Source: Kiritimatiellia bacterium
GTDB lineage: Bacteria; Verrucomicrobiota; Kiritimatiellia; CAIQIC01; JAGNIJ01
Assembly: GCA_018001225.1 (NCBI GenBank)
Contig: JAGNIJ010000028.1
Coordinates: 1-55,676, forward strand
Reading direction: 5' to 3'
Length of the DNA: 55,676 nucleotides
Positions within the stretch are counted from its first letter, which is position 1; each line of letters opens with the position of its first letter. The notes beneath the pieces were generated by a model. The model was given only the letters and a program-made list of their open reading frames with translations. It did not search any database and was not told where the DNA came from. The position numbers and the translations under genes are program-made. This document shows, piece after piece, positions 17,785 to 28,200 of the stretch.

Positions 17785-19110
17785 ATGGCTAAAGAAACAA
17801 TACTGCTGGTGGACGATTCCGAGGCGACGCGGAAGGTGCTTGCCGCGAACCTGTCACGGCAGGGATACGAGATTCAGGCCGCGGCCTCGCTGGCGGAGGC
17901 GCGCGAGGCGGTGAGCCGGAGTGTTTTCGACGGGATCCTGCTCGACCTGGAACTGCCGGACGGCAACGGTTTGAATTGGCTGCCCGAACTCCGGGAGAGT
18001 CAGCCCCATGCGGCGATCGTTATCATCACGGGTACCGGCGACATCCCGTCCGCCGTTCAAGCCATGCAGCAGGGTGCGGACCATTTCCTGACCAAGCCGG
18101 CAAACCTGGATGAACTGATTGTATTTCTGCGCAAGGGACGTGAGTTCAGGGACTTGCGTCGCAGAAACCAGTACTTCAGCGGCGTGGCAAGTCGACAGTC
18201 AATGTGCTATTTTGGAGCAAATTCAATCGTCAGAAACATGCTTCGGTTGGCGGAAACGGCGGCACGGAACGGTTCGGTGGTCCTGCTTTTCGGGGAGACG
18301 GGCTCCGGCAAGGGGATCCTGGCGCGGTGGATTCACGCGCACAGCGCCCGCGCGGATAAGCCCTTCGTGGATATCAACTGCTCGAGCTTGAAAGGCGACC
18401 TGCTGGCCAGCGAGATGTTCGGCCACGCGCGCGGCGCCTTCACGTCCGCCGTCGACGCCAAGCAGGGCCTGCTGGAGGCGGCGGACGGCAGCACGCTGTT
18501 CCTCGATGAGATCGGCGACATGGACCCCGGCGTGCAGGCCTCGTTCCTGAAAGTGATCGAGGAGCGGCAATTCCGGCGGGTCGGCGAGGTCAAGGTGCGC
18601 CGGAGCGACTTCCGGTTGATCTGCGCGACCAATCACGACCTCCAGCGGCAGTGCGAACAGGGCCGCTTCCGCAAGGACCTGTATTTCCGGATCAACGTGT
18701 TTCCCATAGAAGTACCGCCGCTGCGCGAACTCCGGGACGACATACCCGGCCTGGTCCGCCACCTGGGGCGCGAGCTGGCCGGGCGGGATCTGGAGTTGGC
18801 GGCCGGGGTCATGCCTTTGCTGGCCGAATACGATTGGCCCGGGAACATCCGGGAACTTCGCAACGTGCTGGAGCGGGCCTGGCTCTTGTCCGGCGGCGGC
18901 GAGTTGAAACCCGAACATTTCCCCGGCCTGCGATATCCGGATGGAGGGCGGCCGGCCCTGGCCGCCGGGTCGCTGGATCTGAACCGGGCCGAGAAAGAAA
19001 AAATACGCGAAGCACTTCGCCGCTACGACGGCAACGTTGAGCGGGCCGCCGAAGCCCTCGGGCTTTCCCGGGCGACCCTCTACCGGCGACTGAAAAGCCT
19101 GTCCGATTGA
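17785..19110 (+). CDS. Sigma-54-dependent response regulator, NtrC family
   Basis: The 441-residue product has a receiver domain (about 5-120, phosphoacceptor D54 in LLDLELPDG), an AAA+ sigma-54 activation domain (about 145-370; Walker A GETGSGKG at 170-177, Walker B LFLDEIGDM near 239, arginine-rich FRKDLYFRINVFPI), and a Fis-type helix-turn-helix (about 410-438, AAEALGLSRATLYRRLK). It opens sigma-54 promoters when phosphorylated. The sigma-54-contact loop reads GAFTSA (217-222) instead of GAFTGA; the essential threonine is kept. The start at 17785 is chosen because family similarity begins there. A palindrome and a -24/-12 promoter lie 210-330 bp downstream, ahead of the sensor genes, so these are its probable target. 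Confidence 0.92.
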   Translation: MAKETILLVDDSEATRKVLAANLSRQGYEIQAAASLAEAREAVSRSVFDGILLDLELPDGNGLNWLPELRESQPHAAIVIITGTGDIPSAVQAMQQGADHFLTKPANLDELIVFLRKGREFRDLRRRNQYFSGVASRQSMCYFGANSIVRNMLRLAETAARNGSVVLLFGETGSGKGILARWIHAHSARADKPFVDINCSSLKGDLLASEMFGHARGAFTSAVDAKQGLLEAADGSTLFLDEIGDMDPGVQASFLKVIEERQFRRVGEVKVRRSDFRLICATNHDLQRQCEQGRFRKDLYFRINVFPIEVPPLRELRDDIPGLVRHLGRELAGRDLELAAGVMPLLAEYDWPGNIRELRNVLERAWLLSGGGELKPEHFPGLRYPDGGRPALAAGSLDLNRAEKEKIREALRRYDGNVERAAEALGLSRATLYRRLKSLSD

Positions 19111-19323
19111 TCTGAAGCATCCGCCATGCCTTGGAATCCGGGACCCACCGGTCTGGCGGGAGATCCAGCCTCCAGAGACGTCCGGTGGAGGGCGGACCTC
19201 CCGCGATGCCATGCGATGTGCTTTCTTTCTCCTGCACCAACTCATCCATCCGGCCCTTTCCCGTCGGGACGCGCCATTCCAAGGCACGCGGTCGGGCGTT
19301 GCCGCCGGCATGCCGGGCCGTCC

Positions 19324-19357
19324 GTCTCGAAATAAGACGCGCGTCTCTTTTCAAGAC
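19324..19357. promoter_or_regulatory. Putative upstream activating site for the sigma-54 activator
   Basis: This is an interrupted palindrome with 14 of 17 base pairs matched. The perfect core is AGACGCGCGTCT (19335-19346), flanked by GAAA/TTTC and GTCT/AGAC half-sites. Its centre lies about 105-110 bp upstream of the expected start of the sigma-54 transcript, the usual place for an NtrC-type enhancer. Binding by the adjacent regulator (17785-19110) is inferred. Confidence 0.6.
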
Positions 19358-19422
19358 AGTTCCGCCCCTTCTCCATAATTGCAACAAATTGCAAATTAGC
19401 GAGTTATGCGCTCCCTGCCCGG

Positions 19423-19439
19423 CTGGCACGATTGCTGCA
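19423..19439 (+). promoter_or_regulatory. Sigma-54 (-24/-12) promoter of the sensor cluster
   Basis: CTGGCACGATTGCTGCA matches the consensus YTGGCACG-N4-TTGCW at all but one defined position, with the required 10 bases between GG and GC. Transcription would start near 19449 and run into the PAS sensor at 19712. Confidence 0.8.
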
Positions 19440-19711
19440 TAGAGGCAGGCGTACGTGCCAAGCGGTTTGCTCATGAGGAAGACTTGCACAACGCCCGATT
19501 TGTGTCGCGGATGCGGTTCCGGTGGCCTCGATACCGACCGAACTAGAAGAGCGGCCTCTATAGCAGGCTGTTCCCTCCACAACGGCGGACCCTTGGCACG
19601 GGACATCGAAACGCCGGGCCGCATCCGCATTTTCCGCATCCCACATCCAACGCCGCGATGGAGCGCGGTCGTGGCCCTTCACCGGGCAGCACCCTGGAGG
19701 TATTCGGCATC

Positions 19712-20911
19712 ATGAACCTGGACATTCGCACCGTCTTCTTCAGCTATGTCATCAGCAACGCCCTGTGCGCGGCCGTGATGGCGCTGTTGTGGCGCCTCCA
19801 TCGCCGGCGCTACGAAGGGATCGGTCACTGGCTGGCCGACTACTTCATGCAGTTCATCGCCCTGGGCCTGGTGGCCCTGCGCGGGCAGGTGCCCGACGGG
19901 GTCTCGGTGGTCCTCGCCAACGGCCTGGTCGTGGGCGGCACGATGATCCTGTACACGGGCCTGGAGCGCTTCCTTGGCCGGCGCTCGTCCCCGGACCGCC
20001 ATTACCTGGTGCTGGCCGTGTTCCTGGCCGTGCACGCCTGGTTCACGTGGGGGCAACCCAACGTGCACGCGCGGAACATCAACGTGTCGCTGGCGCTGCT
20101 GGTGGTCTGCGGCCAGTGCGCCTGGCTGATGCTCGCGAGCCGGCATCCGGCCCGGCCGCCGGGCGCGCCGGTCGTCGGGATGGTATTCGCCGCCTACAGC
20201 CTGTTCAGCCTGGTCCGTCTCGCCGCGCTGGCGGGGGGGCTCCGCGGGAGCGGCGATTTCGGCGCCACGTCCTTTGACACGCTGACGATCCTGATCTACC
20301 AGATGCTGTTCATCGCGCTCACGCTGGCCCTGTTCCTCCTCGTGATCCGTCGCAAGGGCGACGAGCTGGAGGCGCAGGGGAAGGCCCTGCGGGAGCGGGC
20401 CTCCCTGGTGCACGGCCTGTTCGATCACATGGTCAGCGGCGCGATCGTCTTCGAGGTGCGCGCCGACGGGGCCGGGGGGGACGACTACGTGCTTCGGGAG
20501 ATCAACGCCGCCGGCCAGGAGATGGAAGCCCGGCCGCGGGAGGAACTTGTCGGCCGGACGCTGCGCGAATTGCGGCCCAACATACGCCCCGACGGCTTGC
20601 TCTCCGCCCTTCGAAAAACCCGGCAAACCGGGCAGCCGTCCTTCCTGCCGGCGACGTTCTACGAGGACGAACGCTTCTCGAGCTGGTACGAGGCCCAGGT
20701 CTTCATGCTGCCGTCCGGGGAACTGGTGGTCCTCTACAACGACGTCACCGCGCGCCAGCGCGCGGAAACCATGTTGCGGCAGAACATGGAGGAGATCGCG
20801 CGCATGAACAAGGTGATGATGAACCGCGAGGAACGCGTGCTGGAATTGAAGAAGGAAATCAACCGCCTGCTGGCGGAGGCCGGCCGGCCCGCCCGCTTCG
20901 AGGCGGCATGA
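19712..20911 (+). CDS. Membrane PAS sensor without kinase domain, conserved C-terminal helix
   Basis: The 399-residue product has six or seven hydrophobic helices in residues 8-225, a linker helix, one PAS domain (about 240-345, with LREINAAGQEMEARPREELVG), and a C-terminal helix that contains NREERVLELKKEINRLL and ends in AGRPARFE. There is no HisKA, HATPase, GGDEF or other output domain. The same terminal motif closes the next two proteins, so it is a family feature, perhaps a docking or signalling helix for the hybrid kinases downstream. The start at 19712 follows CTGGAGG; the frame is open upstream but lacks similarity. It is the first gene after the sigma-54 promoter. Ligand unknown. Confidence 0.8.
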   Translation: MNLDIRTVFFSYVISNALCAAVMALLWRLHRRRYEGIGHWLADYFMQFIALGLVALRGQVPDGVSVVLANGLVVGGTMILYTGLERFLGRRSSPDRHYLVLAVFLAVHAWFTWGQPNVHARNINVSLALLVVCGQCAWLMLASRHPARPPGAPVVGMVFAAYSLFSLVRLAALAGGLRGSGDFGATSFDTLTILIYQMLFIALTLALFLLVIRRKGDELEAQGKALRERASLVHGLFDHMVSGAIVFEVRADGAGGDDYVLREINAAGQEMEARPREELVGRTLRELRPNIRPDGLLSALRKTRQTGQPSFLPATFYEDERFSSWYEAQVFMLPSGELVVLYNDVTARQRAETMLRQNMEEIARMNKVMMNREERVLELKKEINRLLAEAGRPARFEAA

Positions 20912-20948
20912 GCAACAACCGGCCGTGAGGTTTGGGGAAGGTGCGGGC

Positions 20949-23183
20949 GTGAACGCGGGACAAAAACAGGGGACGGCGGGACGGCGCCTCGCTGGGCTGG
21001 CCTGCGCGGGCCTGCTCCTGGCCGCCGGCGGCTGGGGGGCCGGAGTGGCGACCCGGGCGGCGGACGCGGACCTGCGCGGCGGGCTGTTGGAGCAGGCGGT
21101 GGCCATCGCGCACGCGTTGGACCCTGCGCTGGTCCGCGCGCTGTCCTTCACGGCCGCCGACCGGGACCTCCCCGCGTTTCAGCGAATCCGGCATTACCTG
21201 CGCACCTACGCGGAGGCCGCCGGCCTGCGCAGCGTGTACACCATGGCCCGGCGCGGAGACACCATCTTCTTCGGGCCGGAAAGCCTGTCCGCGAACGACC
21301 CGTTCGCGTCGCCGCCGGGAACCGTGTACGAGCAACCTTCCCCGGCGGACTGGACGGCCTTCGAGACCGCGCGGCCGGCCTCGACCGGCCCGCAGACGGA
21401 TGAGTACGGCACGTTCGTGTCGGCCCTCGCCCCGGTCCTCGATCCGCTCACGGGCGAGGTGCTGCTGCTGGTGGGCGTGGATGTGGAGGCGAGCCAGTGG
21501 CGTGTCCGCCTGGCGCAGGCGCGGCGATTTCCCCTTGCCATGGCCGGGGGTCTGCTGGGCTTGCTGTTCCTGGGTCTGGCGCTGCTGGAGTGGCGCGACC
21601 GGGGCGCGGGGGCGCGTCACGCCTGGTTGCGGCACGCGGAGACCATCCTGATCGCGGCCTTGGGCCTGGCGCTGACGCTGGCCGTCGTCCGCCTGTTCCG
21701 GGACGAAGAGCGGCGCACCCGCGAGGCGCGTTTCAAGACCCTGGCCCGGGTGCAATCGTCGGGCATCCTGGACGAGCTGCGCGACCTTCAGAATCGCATC
21801 GAGGCGCTGGCCGGCTTTTTCGAGGCCAGCGAGCTCGTGACGCCGGCCGAGTTCCGCGCCTACGTCGAGCCGCAGATCCGTTCGAGCCTGGCGCAGCGCT
21901 GGCTCTGGCTGCGGTCCGTACCGGCGGGGGAGGCGGCGGACACGGAGGACGGTGCGCGCCGCGAGGGGATGGCCGACTTCCTCATCTGGCAGCCGGACGA
22001 GGCGGGAGGCCGCGCCGCGGCCGCGGGGCGCGACACATTCTACCCGGTTGTCTATATGGCGCCGGCCTCCAACCATCTGGCCGCGCTGGGCTATGACATG
22101 GGCTCGGACCCGATCTACCACGCGGCGATCGAGGAGGCCCGGCGGACGGGCCTGGCCGCGGCCTCGGATCCGCACCCGCTGATGGCGGCGCCCGGGCACC
22201 CGTCCGGCCTGGCGATATTCCGGTCGGCGAAGGCGGCCCCGCGGGAAGGCCTCGTGGTAGCGGCGGTGCGCCTGGACGCGCTGACCGCCTTCCCGCGCCG
22301 CCGCGTGACCGGCGTGGATTCCCCCGTCGTGAACGGCTTCTTCCAGTTGGAGCCGGGCCGGCCCCCTCTTTGCCTCTCCACGTCTTCCCCGGAGCATCAT
22401 GCCGGGCTGCTCTGCTGGGAATCGGACTTCGCCCTGCGGCTGCCCGCCTTCATCTTCGGAAAGACCTGCGCCATCGTGGCGCACCCCGACCCGGCCTGGG
22501 CGGGGAGCGACAGGATTCCGGGGAGCGGGATCGTCGGCATTTCCGGCCTGCTGCTCACGGTGCTGCTCGCCGGTTTCGTCGGCTCCCGCGCCCGGCAACA
22601 GGCGCAACTGGAGAAGGAAGTCCGGGCCCGCACCGCGGCCCTCCTCGAAAAAACGGACGAACTGGAGAAGTTCTTCTCCAGCTCGCTGGACCTCCTCTGC
22701 ATTGCGGACACGGACGGCGGCTTCCGCCGCCTCAACCGGGAGTGGGAAAAAACGCTGGGATACCCCCTGGCGGAGCTGGAGGGCCGGCGCTTCCTGGACC
22801 TGGTCCATCCCGACGACGTGAACGCCACGCAACAGGCCGTCGCCACCCTCGCCCAGGGCGAGGAGATCCTGAAATTCATCAACCGCTACCGGTGCCGGGA
22901 CGGCTCGTACCGCTGGATCGAGTGGCGGTCGTTTCCGTCGGGCCGGTTGATTTATGCCGCGGCGCGTGATATCACCGAGTCGCGGCGGACCGAACAGCAG
23001 TTGAAGGAGCAGCTCAATGAGCTGCGCCGCTGGCAGCAGGCGATGCTGGGCCGGGAGGGGCGCATCGCGGAGCTCAAGGCCGAGGTGAACGAGCTGCTGG
23101 TACGGGCCGGCGGGCCGCCGCGGTACGCCGGTTCGGCGGGCGCGAAGCCCGGCGCCGGAGGAGAGAGGGGGGGCGCGTCGTGA
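20949..23183 (+). CDS. CHASE-PAS membrane sensor without kinase domain, conserved C-terminal helix
   Basis: The GTG at 20949 is preceded by GGGGAAGG and gives 744 residues. A signal anchor (about 12-32) leads into a first extracytoplasmic sensor segment (about 35-190), two membrane helices (about 200-245), and a CHASE domain (about 250-500, FKTLARVQSSGILDELRDLQ, FYPVVYMAP). A further membrane helix (about 525-545) precedes one PAS domain (about 570-690, LDLLCIADTDGGFRRLNREWEKTLGY). It ends in REGRIAELKAEVNELLVRAG, the same terminal motif as its two neighbours. No kinase or other output domain follows. CHASE domains bind small ligands in other systems; here the ligand is unknown. The stop overlaps the start of the next gene (GTGA), indicating translational coupling. 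Confidence 0.82.
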   Translation: MNAGQKQGTAGRRLAGLACAGLLLAAGGWGAGVATRAADADLRGGLLEQAVAIAHALDPALVRALSFTAADRDLPAFQRIRHYLRTYAEAAGLRSVYTMARRGDTIFFGPESLSANDPFASPPGTVYEQPSPADWTAFETARPASTGPQTDEYGTFVSALAPVLDPLTGEVLLLVGVDVEASQWRVRLAQARRFPLAMAGGLLGLLFLGLALLEWRDRGAGARHAWLRHAETILIAALGLALTLAVVRLFRDEERRTREARFKTLARVQSSGILDELRDLQNRIEALAGFFEASELVTPAEFRAYVEPQIRSSLAQRWLWLRSVPAGEAADTEDGARREGMADFLIWQPDEAGGRAAAAGRDTFYPVVYMAPASNHLAALGYDMGSDPIYHAAIEEARRTGLAAASDPHPLMAAPGHPSGLAIFRSAKAAPREGLVVAAVRLDALTAFPRRRVTGVDSPVVNGFFQLEPGRPPLCLSTSSPEHHAGLLCWESDFALRLPAFIFGKTCAIVAHPDPAWAGSDRIPGSGIVGISGLLLTVLLAGFVGSRARQQAQLEKEVRARTAALLEKTDELEKFFSSSLDLLCIADTDGGFRRLNREWEKTLGYPLAELEGRRFLDLVHPDDVNATQQAVATLAQGEEILKFINRYRCRDGSYRWIEWRSFPSGRLIYAAARDITESRRTEQQLKEQLNELRRWQQAMLGREGRIAELKAEVNELLVRAGGPPRYAGSAGAKPGAGGERGGAS

Positions 23184-25249
23184 ACGCCAATCTGTTCGTG
23201 CTGATGGCCGAGGCGATGGCGGTCTACCTGCTGGTCCTCTGGACGCATTCCCTGCGCCGCCGCGCCGGGCTCGGGCCGTTCTACGCGCTGCTGGGCGGGA
23301 TCACGGCGGTGATGTCGTGGGTGACCGACGCGGGCGTGGTGGTCCAGGCCGGCGGGATCACGTTCATGGTCGGCTCCACCGTGTTCTATACCGCGCTGCT
23401 GCTGGGCGTGTTTGTCGTGTATGTCTTCGACGGCCCGCCCGCGACGCGCGTCGCGATCCTGACCGTCGCCGGCGTCTCGGCCATGGTCCCGGTCATCGCG
23501 GCGGTGTTGCACGTGCAGATGAGGCTGCTGGACGCCGCCCCGCTCGGGTACGTGCCCCTCCCGAGCCTCCGCATCAACGCGGCGTCGGTGGCGACCACGG
23601 CGGCGGACCTGGTGTTCCTGGCCGTGGCCTGGGAGTTCCTGGGACATCCGAAGTTCCGGATGCCCGCCTGGACGCGCGCGTTCCTGACCCTGCTCGGGGT
23701 CATGTGGCTGGACGTGCTGCTCTTCGCCACCGGCGCGTTCGCGGGAACCCCGGGCTATCTCGGCATCATGGGCGGCACGCTGGTCAGCCGCTTGTTCATC
23801 GCCCTCTTCGCCTTCCCGTTCCTCTACGCCTACCTGGAGTGGCAGAGCCGCGAAACCGGGTTCGCGATGGAACCGCGCCCGATCCTGGCCATCCTGAAGC
23901 AGGTCGCCCGGGCGCGCGCGGAACCGGACCCGGCGCAACAGGAAGTCGCCGCGCGCCTGCGCATGGAGGAGACGTTGAGCGGGAGCGCGGAGCGCTACCG
24001 CGCCTTCCTTGACGCGACGGACGATCTCGTCTTCATCAAGGACGAGGACTCCCGCTATCTTTTTGCCAACCCGGCGGCCGCGCGGTTTTGCGGCCGCCCG
24101 CTTTCAGACCTCCTGGGGTGTCGCGACGAGGACCTGATGCCGGCCGAGGCGGCCGCCCGCTGCCGGGATACCGACCGGCAGGCCCTGGCCTCGGACGGCG
24201 TCGTGGTGTCGATCGAGACCGTCGCCGGCCGCGTGTACGAGACCCGCAAGTTCCCCCTGCCGCTCAAGAGCGGCGGCGCAGGGGTCGGCGCCATCATCCG
24301 CGATATCACCGAGAACCGGAAGACAGAGGAGAACCTTCGCTTTCAGGCGCAGTTGCTGGCCAGCGTCGGCGAATCGGTCGTCGCCACGGACCTGGAAGGC
24401 CGGATTCTCTACTGGGGGCCGGGCGCCGAGAGGCTGTACGGCTACGCGGCCGCGGAGGTCATGGGCCGGCCTTACCGGCAGTTCGCCGGCCCCCTCGAGC
24501 CGCCGGAGGAGGAGATCTTCCGCCGCGAACTGCTCGCGAAGGGCGCCTGGCGGGGCGAGTATGTACAGAAAAAGCGCGACGGCACGCTGTTCCGGTCCGC
24601 CACGGCGGTGTCGCTCGTGACCGACGGGAACGGGCGGCCCGCGGGATTCATCGGCATCGACCGGGACATCACGGAACCGAGGGCGTCGGAGCAGGCGCTG
24701 CGCACGAGCGAGGCCCAGTTGTCCAACGCGTTGCAGATCGCGCGCGCCGGCCACTGGGAGTACGACGTGGCCAGCGACACGTTCACCTTCAACGACCACT
24801 TCTACCGGATCTTCCGCACCACGGCCGCCGCGGTGGGCGGATATGCGATGCGGTCCGCGGACTACGCGCGCCGGTTCTGCCACCCGGACGATGCCGCGCT
24901 GGTGGCCCGGGAAATCGAGGCGGCCATCCGGACCGCCGACCCGAATTCCAGTCGCCAGATCGAGCACCGCATTCTCTATGCCGACGGACAGGTCGGGTAC
25001 ATCGCCGTGCGATTTTTCATCGTGAAGGACGACCAGGGACGGACGATCCGCACGTACGGCGTGAACCAGGATATCACGGAACGCAAACAGGCCGAGATCC
25101 TGCTCCGCGAGCAGATGGAGGAACTCCGGCACTGGAACAAGATCACGCTGGGCCGCGAGCAGCGGATCCTGGAGCTGAAGCACGAGGTCAACACCCTGCT
25201 GGCCCAGGCGAACCGGCCGGCGAAATACGACAGCGTGGAGGCAGGATGA
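23180..25249 (+). CDS. Membrane sensor with three PAS domains (VUPS-like N-terminus), no kinase domain
   Basis: The 689-residue product has about seven membrane helices (1-220) that resemble the VUPS/vitamin-uptake-like sensor module (FYALLGGITAVMSWVTDAG). Three PAS domains follow (about 270-385, 390-505, 510-640), each ending in a DIT-type strand (IIRDITENRKTEE, GIDRDITEPRASE, GVNQDITERKQAE). The end carries the shared helix GREQRILELKHEVNTLL plus a short RPAKYD tail. No HisKA or ATPase domain is present. The start is a GTG that overlaps the previous stop, and the stop overlaps the next ATG (ATGA), so the genes are translationally coupled. The ligand of the membrane module is unknown; assignment to VUPS is by general resemblance only. 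Confidence 0.8.
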   Translation: MNANLFVLMAEAMAVYLLVLWTHSLRRRAGLGPFYALLGGITAVMSWVTDAGVVVQAGGITFMVGSTVFYTALLLGVFVVYVFDGPPATRVAILTVAGVSAMVPVIAAVLHVQMRLLDAAPLGYVPLPSLRINAASVATTAADLVFLAVAWEFLGHPKFRMPAWTRAFLTLLGVMWLDVLLFATGAFAGTPGYLGIMGGTLVSRLFIALFAFPFLYAYLEWQSRETGFAMEPRPILAILKQVARARAEPDPAQQEVAARLRMEETLSGSAERYRAFLDATDDLVFIKDEDSRYLFANPAAARFCGRPLSDLLGCRDEDLMPAEAAARCRDTDRQALASDGVVVSIETVAGRVYETRKFPLPLKSGGAGVGAIIRDITENRKTEENLRFQAQLLASVGESVVATDLEGRILYWGPGAERLYGYAAAEVMGRPYRQFAGPLEPPEEEIFRRELLAKGAWRGEYVQKKRDGTLFRSATAVSLVTDGNGRPAGFIGIDRDITEPRASEQALRTSEAQLSNALQIARAGHWEYDVASDTFTFNDHFYRIFRTTAAAVGGYAMRSADYARRFCHPDDAALVAREIEAAIRTADPNSSRQIEHRILYADGQVGYIAVRFFIVKDDQGRTIRTYGVNQDITERKQAEILLREQMEELRHWNKITLGREQRILELKHEVNTLLAQANRPAKYDSVEAG

Positions 25250-28200
25250 AGACGGGGCGCCAGATGTACGCGGGAATGGCGTTGCTGCTGGCCGTCCATG
25301 CGGCGGCCGCCGCGGATGCGCCCATTCTCTCGGGCTGCGAGTACGACTATCCGCCCTACTGCGTGGTCGCCCCGGACGGCCAGGCCGGCGGGTTCTCCGT
25401 GGAGTTGCTCCGGGCCGCGCTCAAGACGATGGGCCGCGAGGTGACCTTCAAGGTCGGAGCGTGGTCCGAGATCAAGCAGGACCTTGCCGAGGGGCGGCTC
25501 CAGACCCTTCCGCTCGTGGGCCGGACGCCGGAGCGCGAGGCGCTCTACGATTTCACCATCCCGTACCTTCCCGTTCACGGGACGATCGTGGTGCGGGCCG
25601 ACAACCAGGACATCCGGACGACCGCCGACCTGAAAGGCCGGCAGGTGGCCGTGCTGAAGGGCGACAACGCGGAGGAGTACCTGCGGCGCTCGGACTTCGG
25701 CGCAACGATCGTGCCGCGGCCCTCGTTTGAAACCGCCCTGCGCGAGCTGTCCGCCGGGCAGCACGACGCGGTGGTCATCCAGAAACTCGTCGCCGTTCAG
25801 CTCATGCGGCAGGCCGGGATTACGAACCTGCAGGCCGTCGGCCCGCCTCTGAAGGATTTCACGCAGAGCCTTTGCTTTGCCGTGCGCGAGGGGGACAAGG
25901 ATCTGCTGGACATCCTGAACGAGGGGCTCTCCATCGTCATGGCGGACGGCACGTTCCGGCGGCTGCACACGAAGTGGTTCGCAGAGCTTGAGGCGGAGGG
26001 TCGGCTTCGCAGCCGAATCGTGGTCGGCGGCGACAACGCGTATCCCCCGTACGAGTTCCTGGACGAGCGCGGCCGGCCCGCGGGATTCAACGTGGACCTG
26101 ACGCGGGCCATCGCCCGGCGCATGGGGCTGCACGTGGATATCCGGCTGGATACCTGGGCGGCCGTGCGGACAGGGCTGGAGCGCGGCGAGGTGGACGTGC
26201 TGCAGGGCATGTTCTACTCTGCCGAGCGGGACGAGACCATAAGCTTTTCCCCGCCGCACTCGATCGTTCAGTACGCGGTGGTCGTGCGCCGGGGTTCTCC
26301 GCTCCCGCAGGGGGCGACGGATTTGAAGGGGCTCACCCTTCTCGTGCAGAACCGCGACATCATGCACGACTGGGCCGCGGCCCGGGGTCTGGGCGCGCAG
26401 GTGGAACCCGTGGACTCCCAGAACACCGCGCTCGGCCGCCTGCGCGCGGGGGCCGGCGACGCCGCCCTTGTGTCGGTCGTCCAGGCCCACTACTGGATCC
26501 AGCACCACGGGTGGGCGGACCTCGACGTGTCCGAGGCCGCCCTGTTCTCGCCGGAGTATTGCTACGCCGTCCGCCGGGGGAACGAACGGTTGCTCGCCCT
26601 GTTTTCCGAGGGGCTGGCCGCGCTCAAGGCCTCGGGCGAGTACCGGCAGATCCAGGCCCGCTGGCTGGGCCCCTACGAGCCCTCCGGCGTGCCGGTGCGC
26701 CGGGTCATCGCCCTGTTGCTGGGCGCGCTGGCGCTGGCCGCGTTCTTCGCGGTCACGGGCGTGGTGCTGCGCCGGCAGGTTCACCGGCGCACGGCGGAGC
26801 TGCGCGCGAGCGAGGCCCTGTGGCGCAGCTACGTGGAGTATGCCCCCTACGCCATCTTCATCGGCGACAAGCAGGGCCGGCACGTGCAGGTCAATCCCGA
26901 GGCCTGCCGGATCACGGGCTACAGCCAGGAGGAGATGAGGGCCATGGGGCTGACCGATTTCCTGGCCCCCGAATCGCGCGAGGCCGGCCTGCGGGACTTC
27001 GCCCGGCTGAAGGAGACGGGTGAGGCGCGGGGCGAGTACGCCTTCGTGACGAAAAGCGGCGAAAGACGTTGGTGGACCATCGCCGCCGTCAAGCTGACGG
27101 AGGATCGCTACCTCGGCTACGTGAGCGACGTGACCGAGCGCCGGGCCGGCGAGAACAAGATCCGGGCCGCGCAGGAGGAGACGCAGGGCCTGCTGGAGGA
27201 GGCCCGGCTGGCCCGGCGCGCCCTGTTGAGCCTGGTCGAAGACCAGCGGCTGGCCCAGGAGCAGCTTCGCACCCTCACCGAGCGGCAGGACGCGCTGCTC
27301 TCCGCCGTCCCGGACATCATCATGGAAGTGGACGCGAACAAGGTGTACACGTGGGCCAATCCGGCCGGCCTCGAGTTCTTCGGGCCCGACGTGATCGGGC
27401 GCGAGGCGCGGTACTACTTCGAGGGCGAACAGGACACGTACCGGCGCGTCCAGCCGCTCTTCGACGGCCGGGGCGAGGTGATCTACCTGGAGAGCCTGCA
27501 GCGGCGCCATGACGGGCAGAAGCGCCTGCTGGCCTGGTGGTGCCGCGTGTTGAAGGACGAAAAAGGCCGGGTGACCGGCGCGCTCTCCACCGCCCGCGAC
27601 ATCACCGACCAGAAGAACCTGGAGGAGCAGTTCCGCCAGGCGCAGAAGATCGACGCCGTCGGCCGCCTGGCCGGCGGCGTGGCCCACGACTTCAACAACA
27701 TGCTCGGCGTCATCCTCGGCCACGCGGAGATGGCCTTGGAGCAGGTCAAGCCCATGCAGCCGGTGTACGAGGATCTCCAGGAAATCCAGCGGGCGGCGCA
27801 GCGCTCCGCCGACCTCACCCGCCAGTTGCTCGCTTTCGCCCGCAAGCAGACCGTCGAGCCGCGCGTCCTGAATCTCAACGAGACCGTCTCCGGCATGCTC
27901 AAGATGCTCCGCCGGCTGATCGGCGAGGATATCGAGCTGGTCTGGCAGCCCGGCCCCGGCCTCTGGCCCGTGTGCATCGATCCCGTCCAGGTGGACCAGG
28001 TCCTCGCCAACCTCGCCGTCAACGCGCGGGACGCCATCCGCGGCGTCGGGCAGCTCACCATCCGCACCGAGAACGTGACCGTGAGGCCGGCGGATCTCGC
28101 CGCCCACGCCGACGCCTCGGCGGGCGAGTACATCCTGCTCAAGGTCAGCGACACCGGCGCCGGCATGGACCAGGCCACCATGGCGCATCTCTTCGAGCCG

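Larger units (their letters stand above)
19111..19711. other. 600-bp regulatory region upstream of the sensor cluster
   Basis: There is no convincing gene here. It holds a small GGAGG/CCTCC hairpin (19187-19201), the 34-bp palindrome (19324-19357), two TTGCAA repeats one helical turn apart (19379-19384, 19389-19394), the sigma-54 promoter (19423-19439) and a leader of about 260 nt before the first sensor gene. Short open frames in the leader (for example from 19455) have no ribosome site. Confidence 0.6.

Noticed and set aside
19592..19612. A second sigma-54 promoter (TTGGCACGGGACATCGA)
   Set aside because: The invariant GC of the -12 element is CG here.
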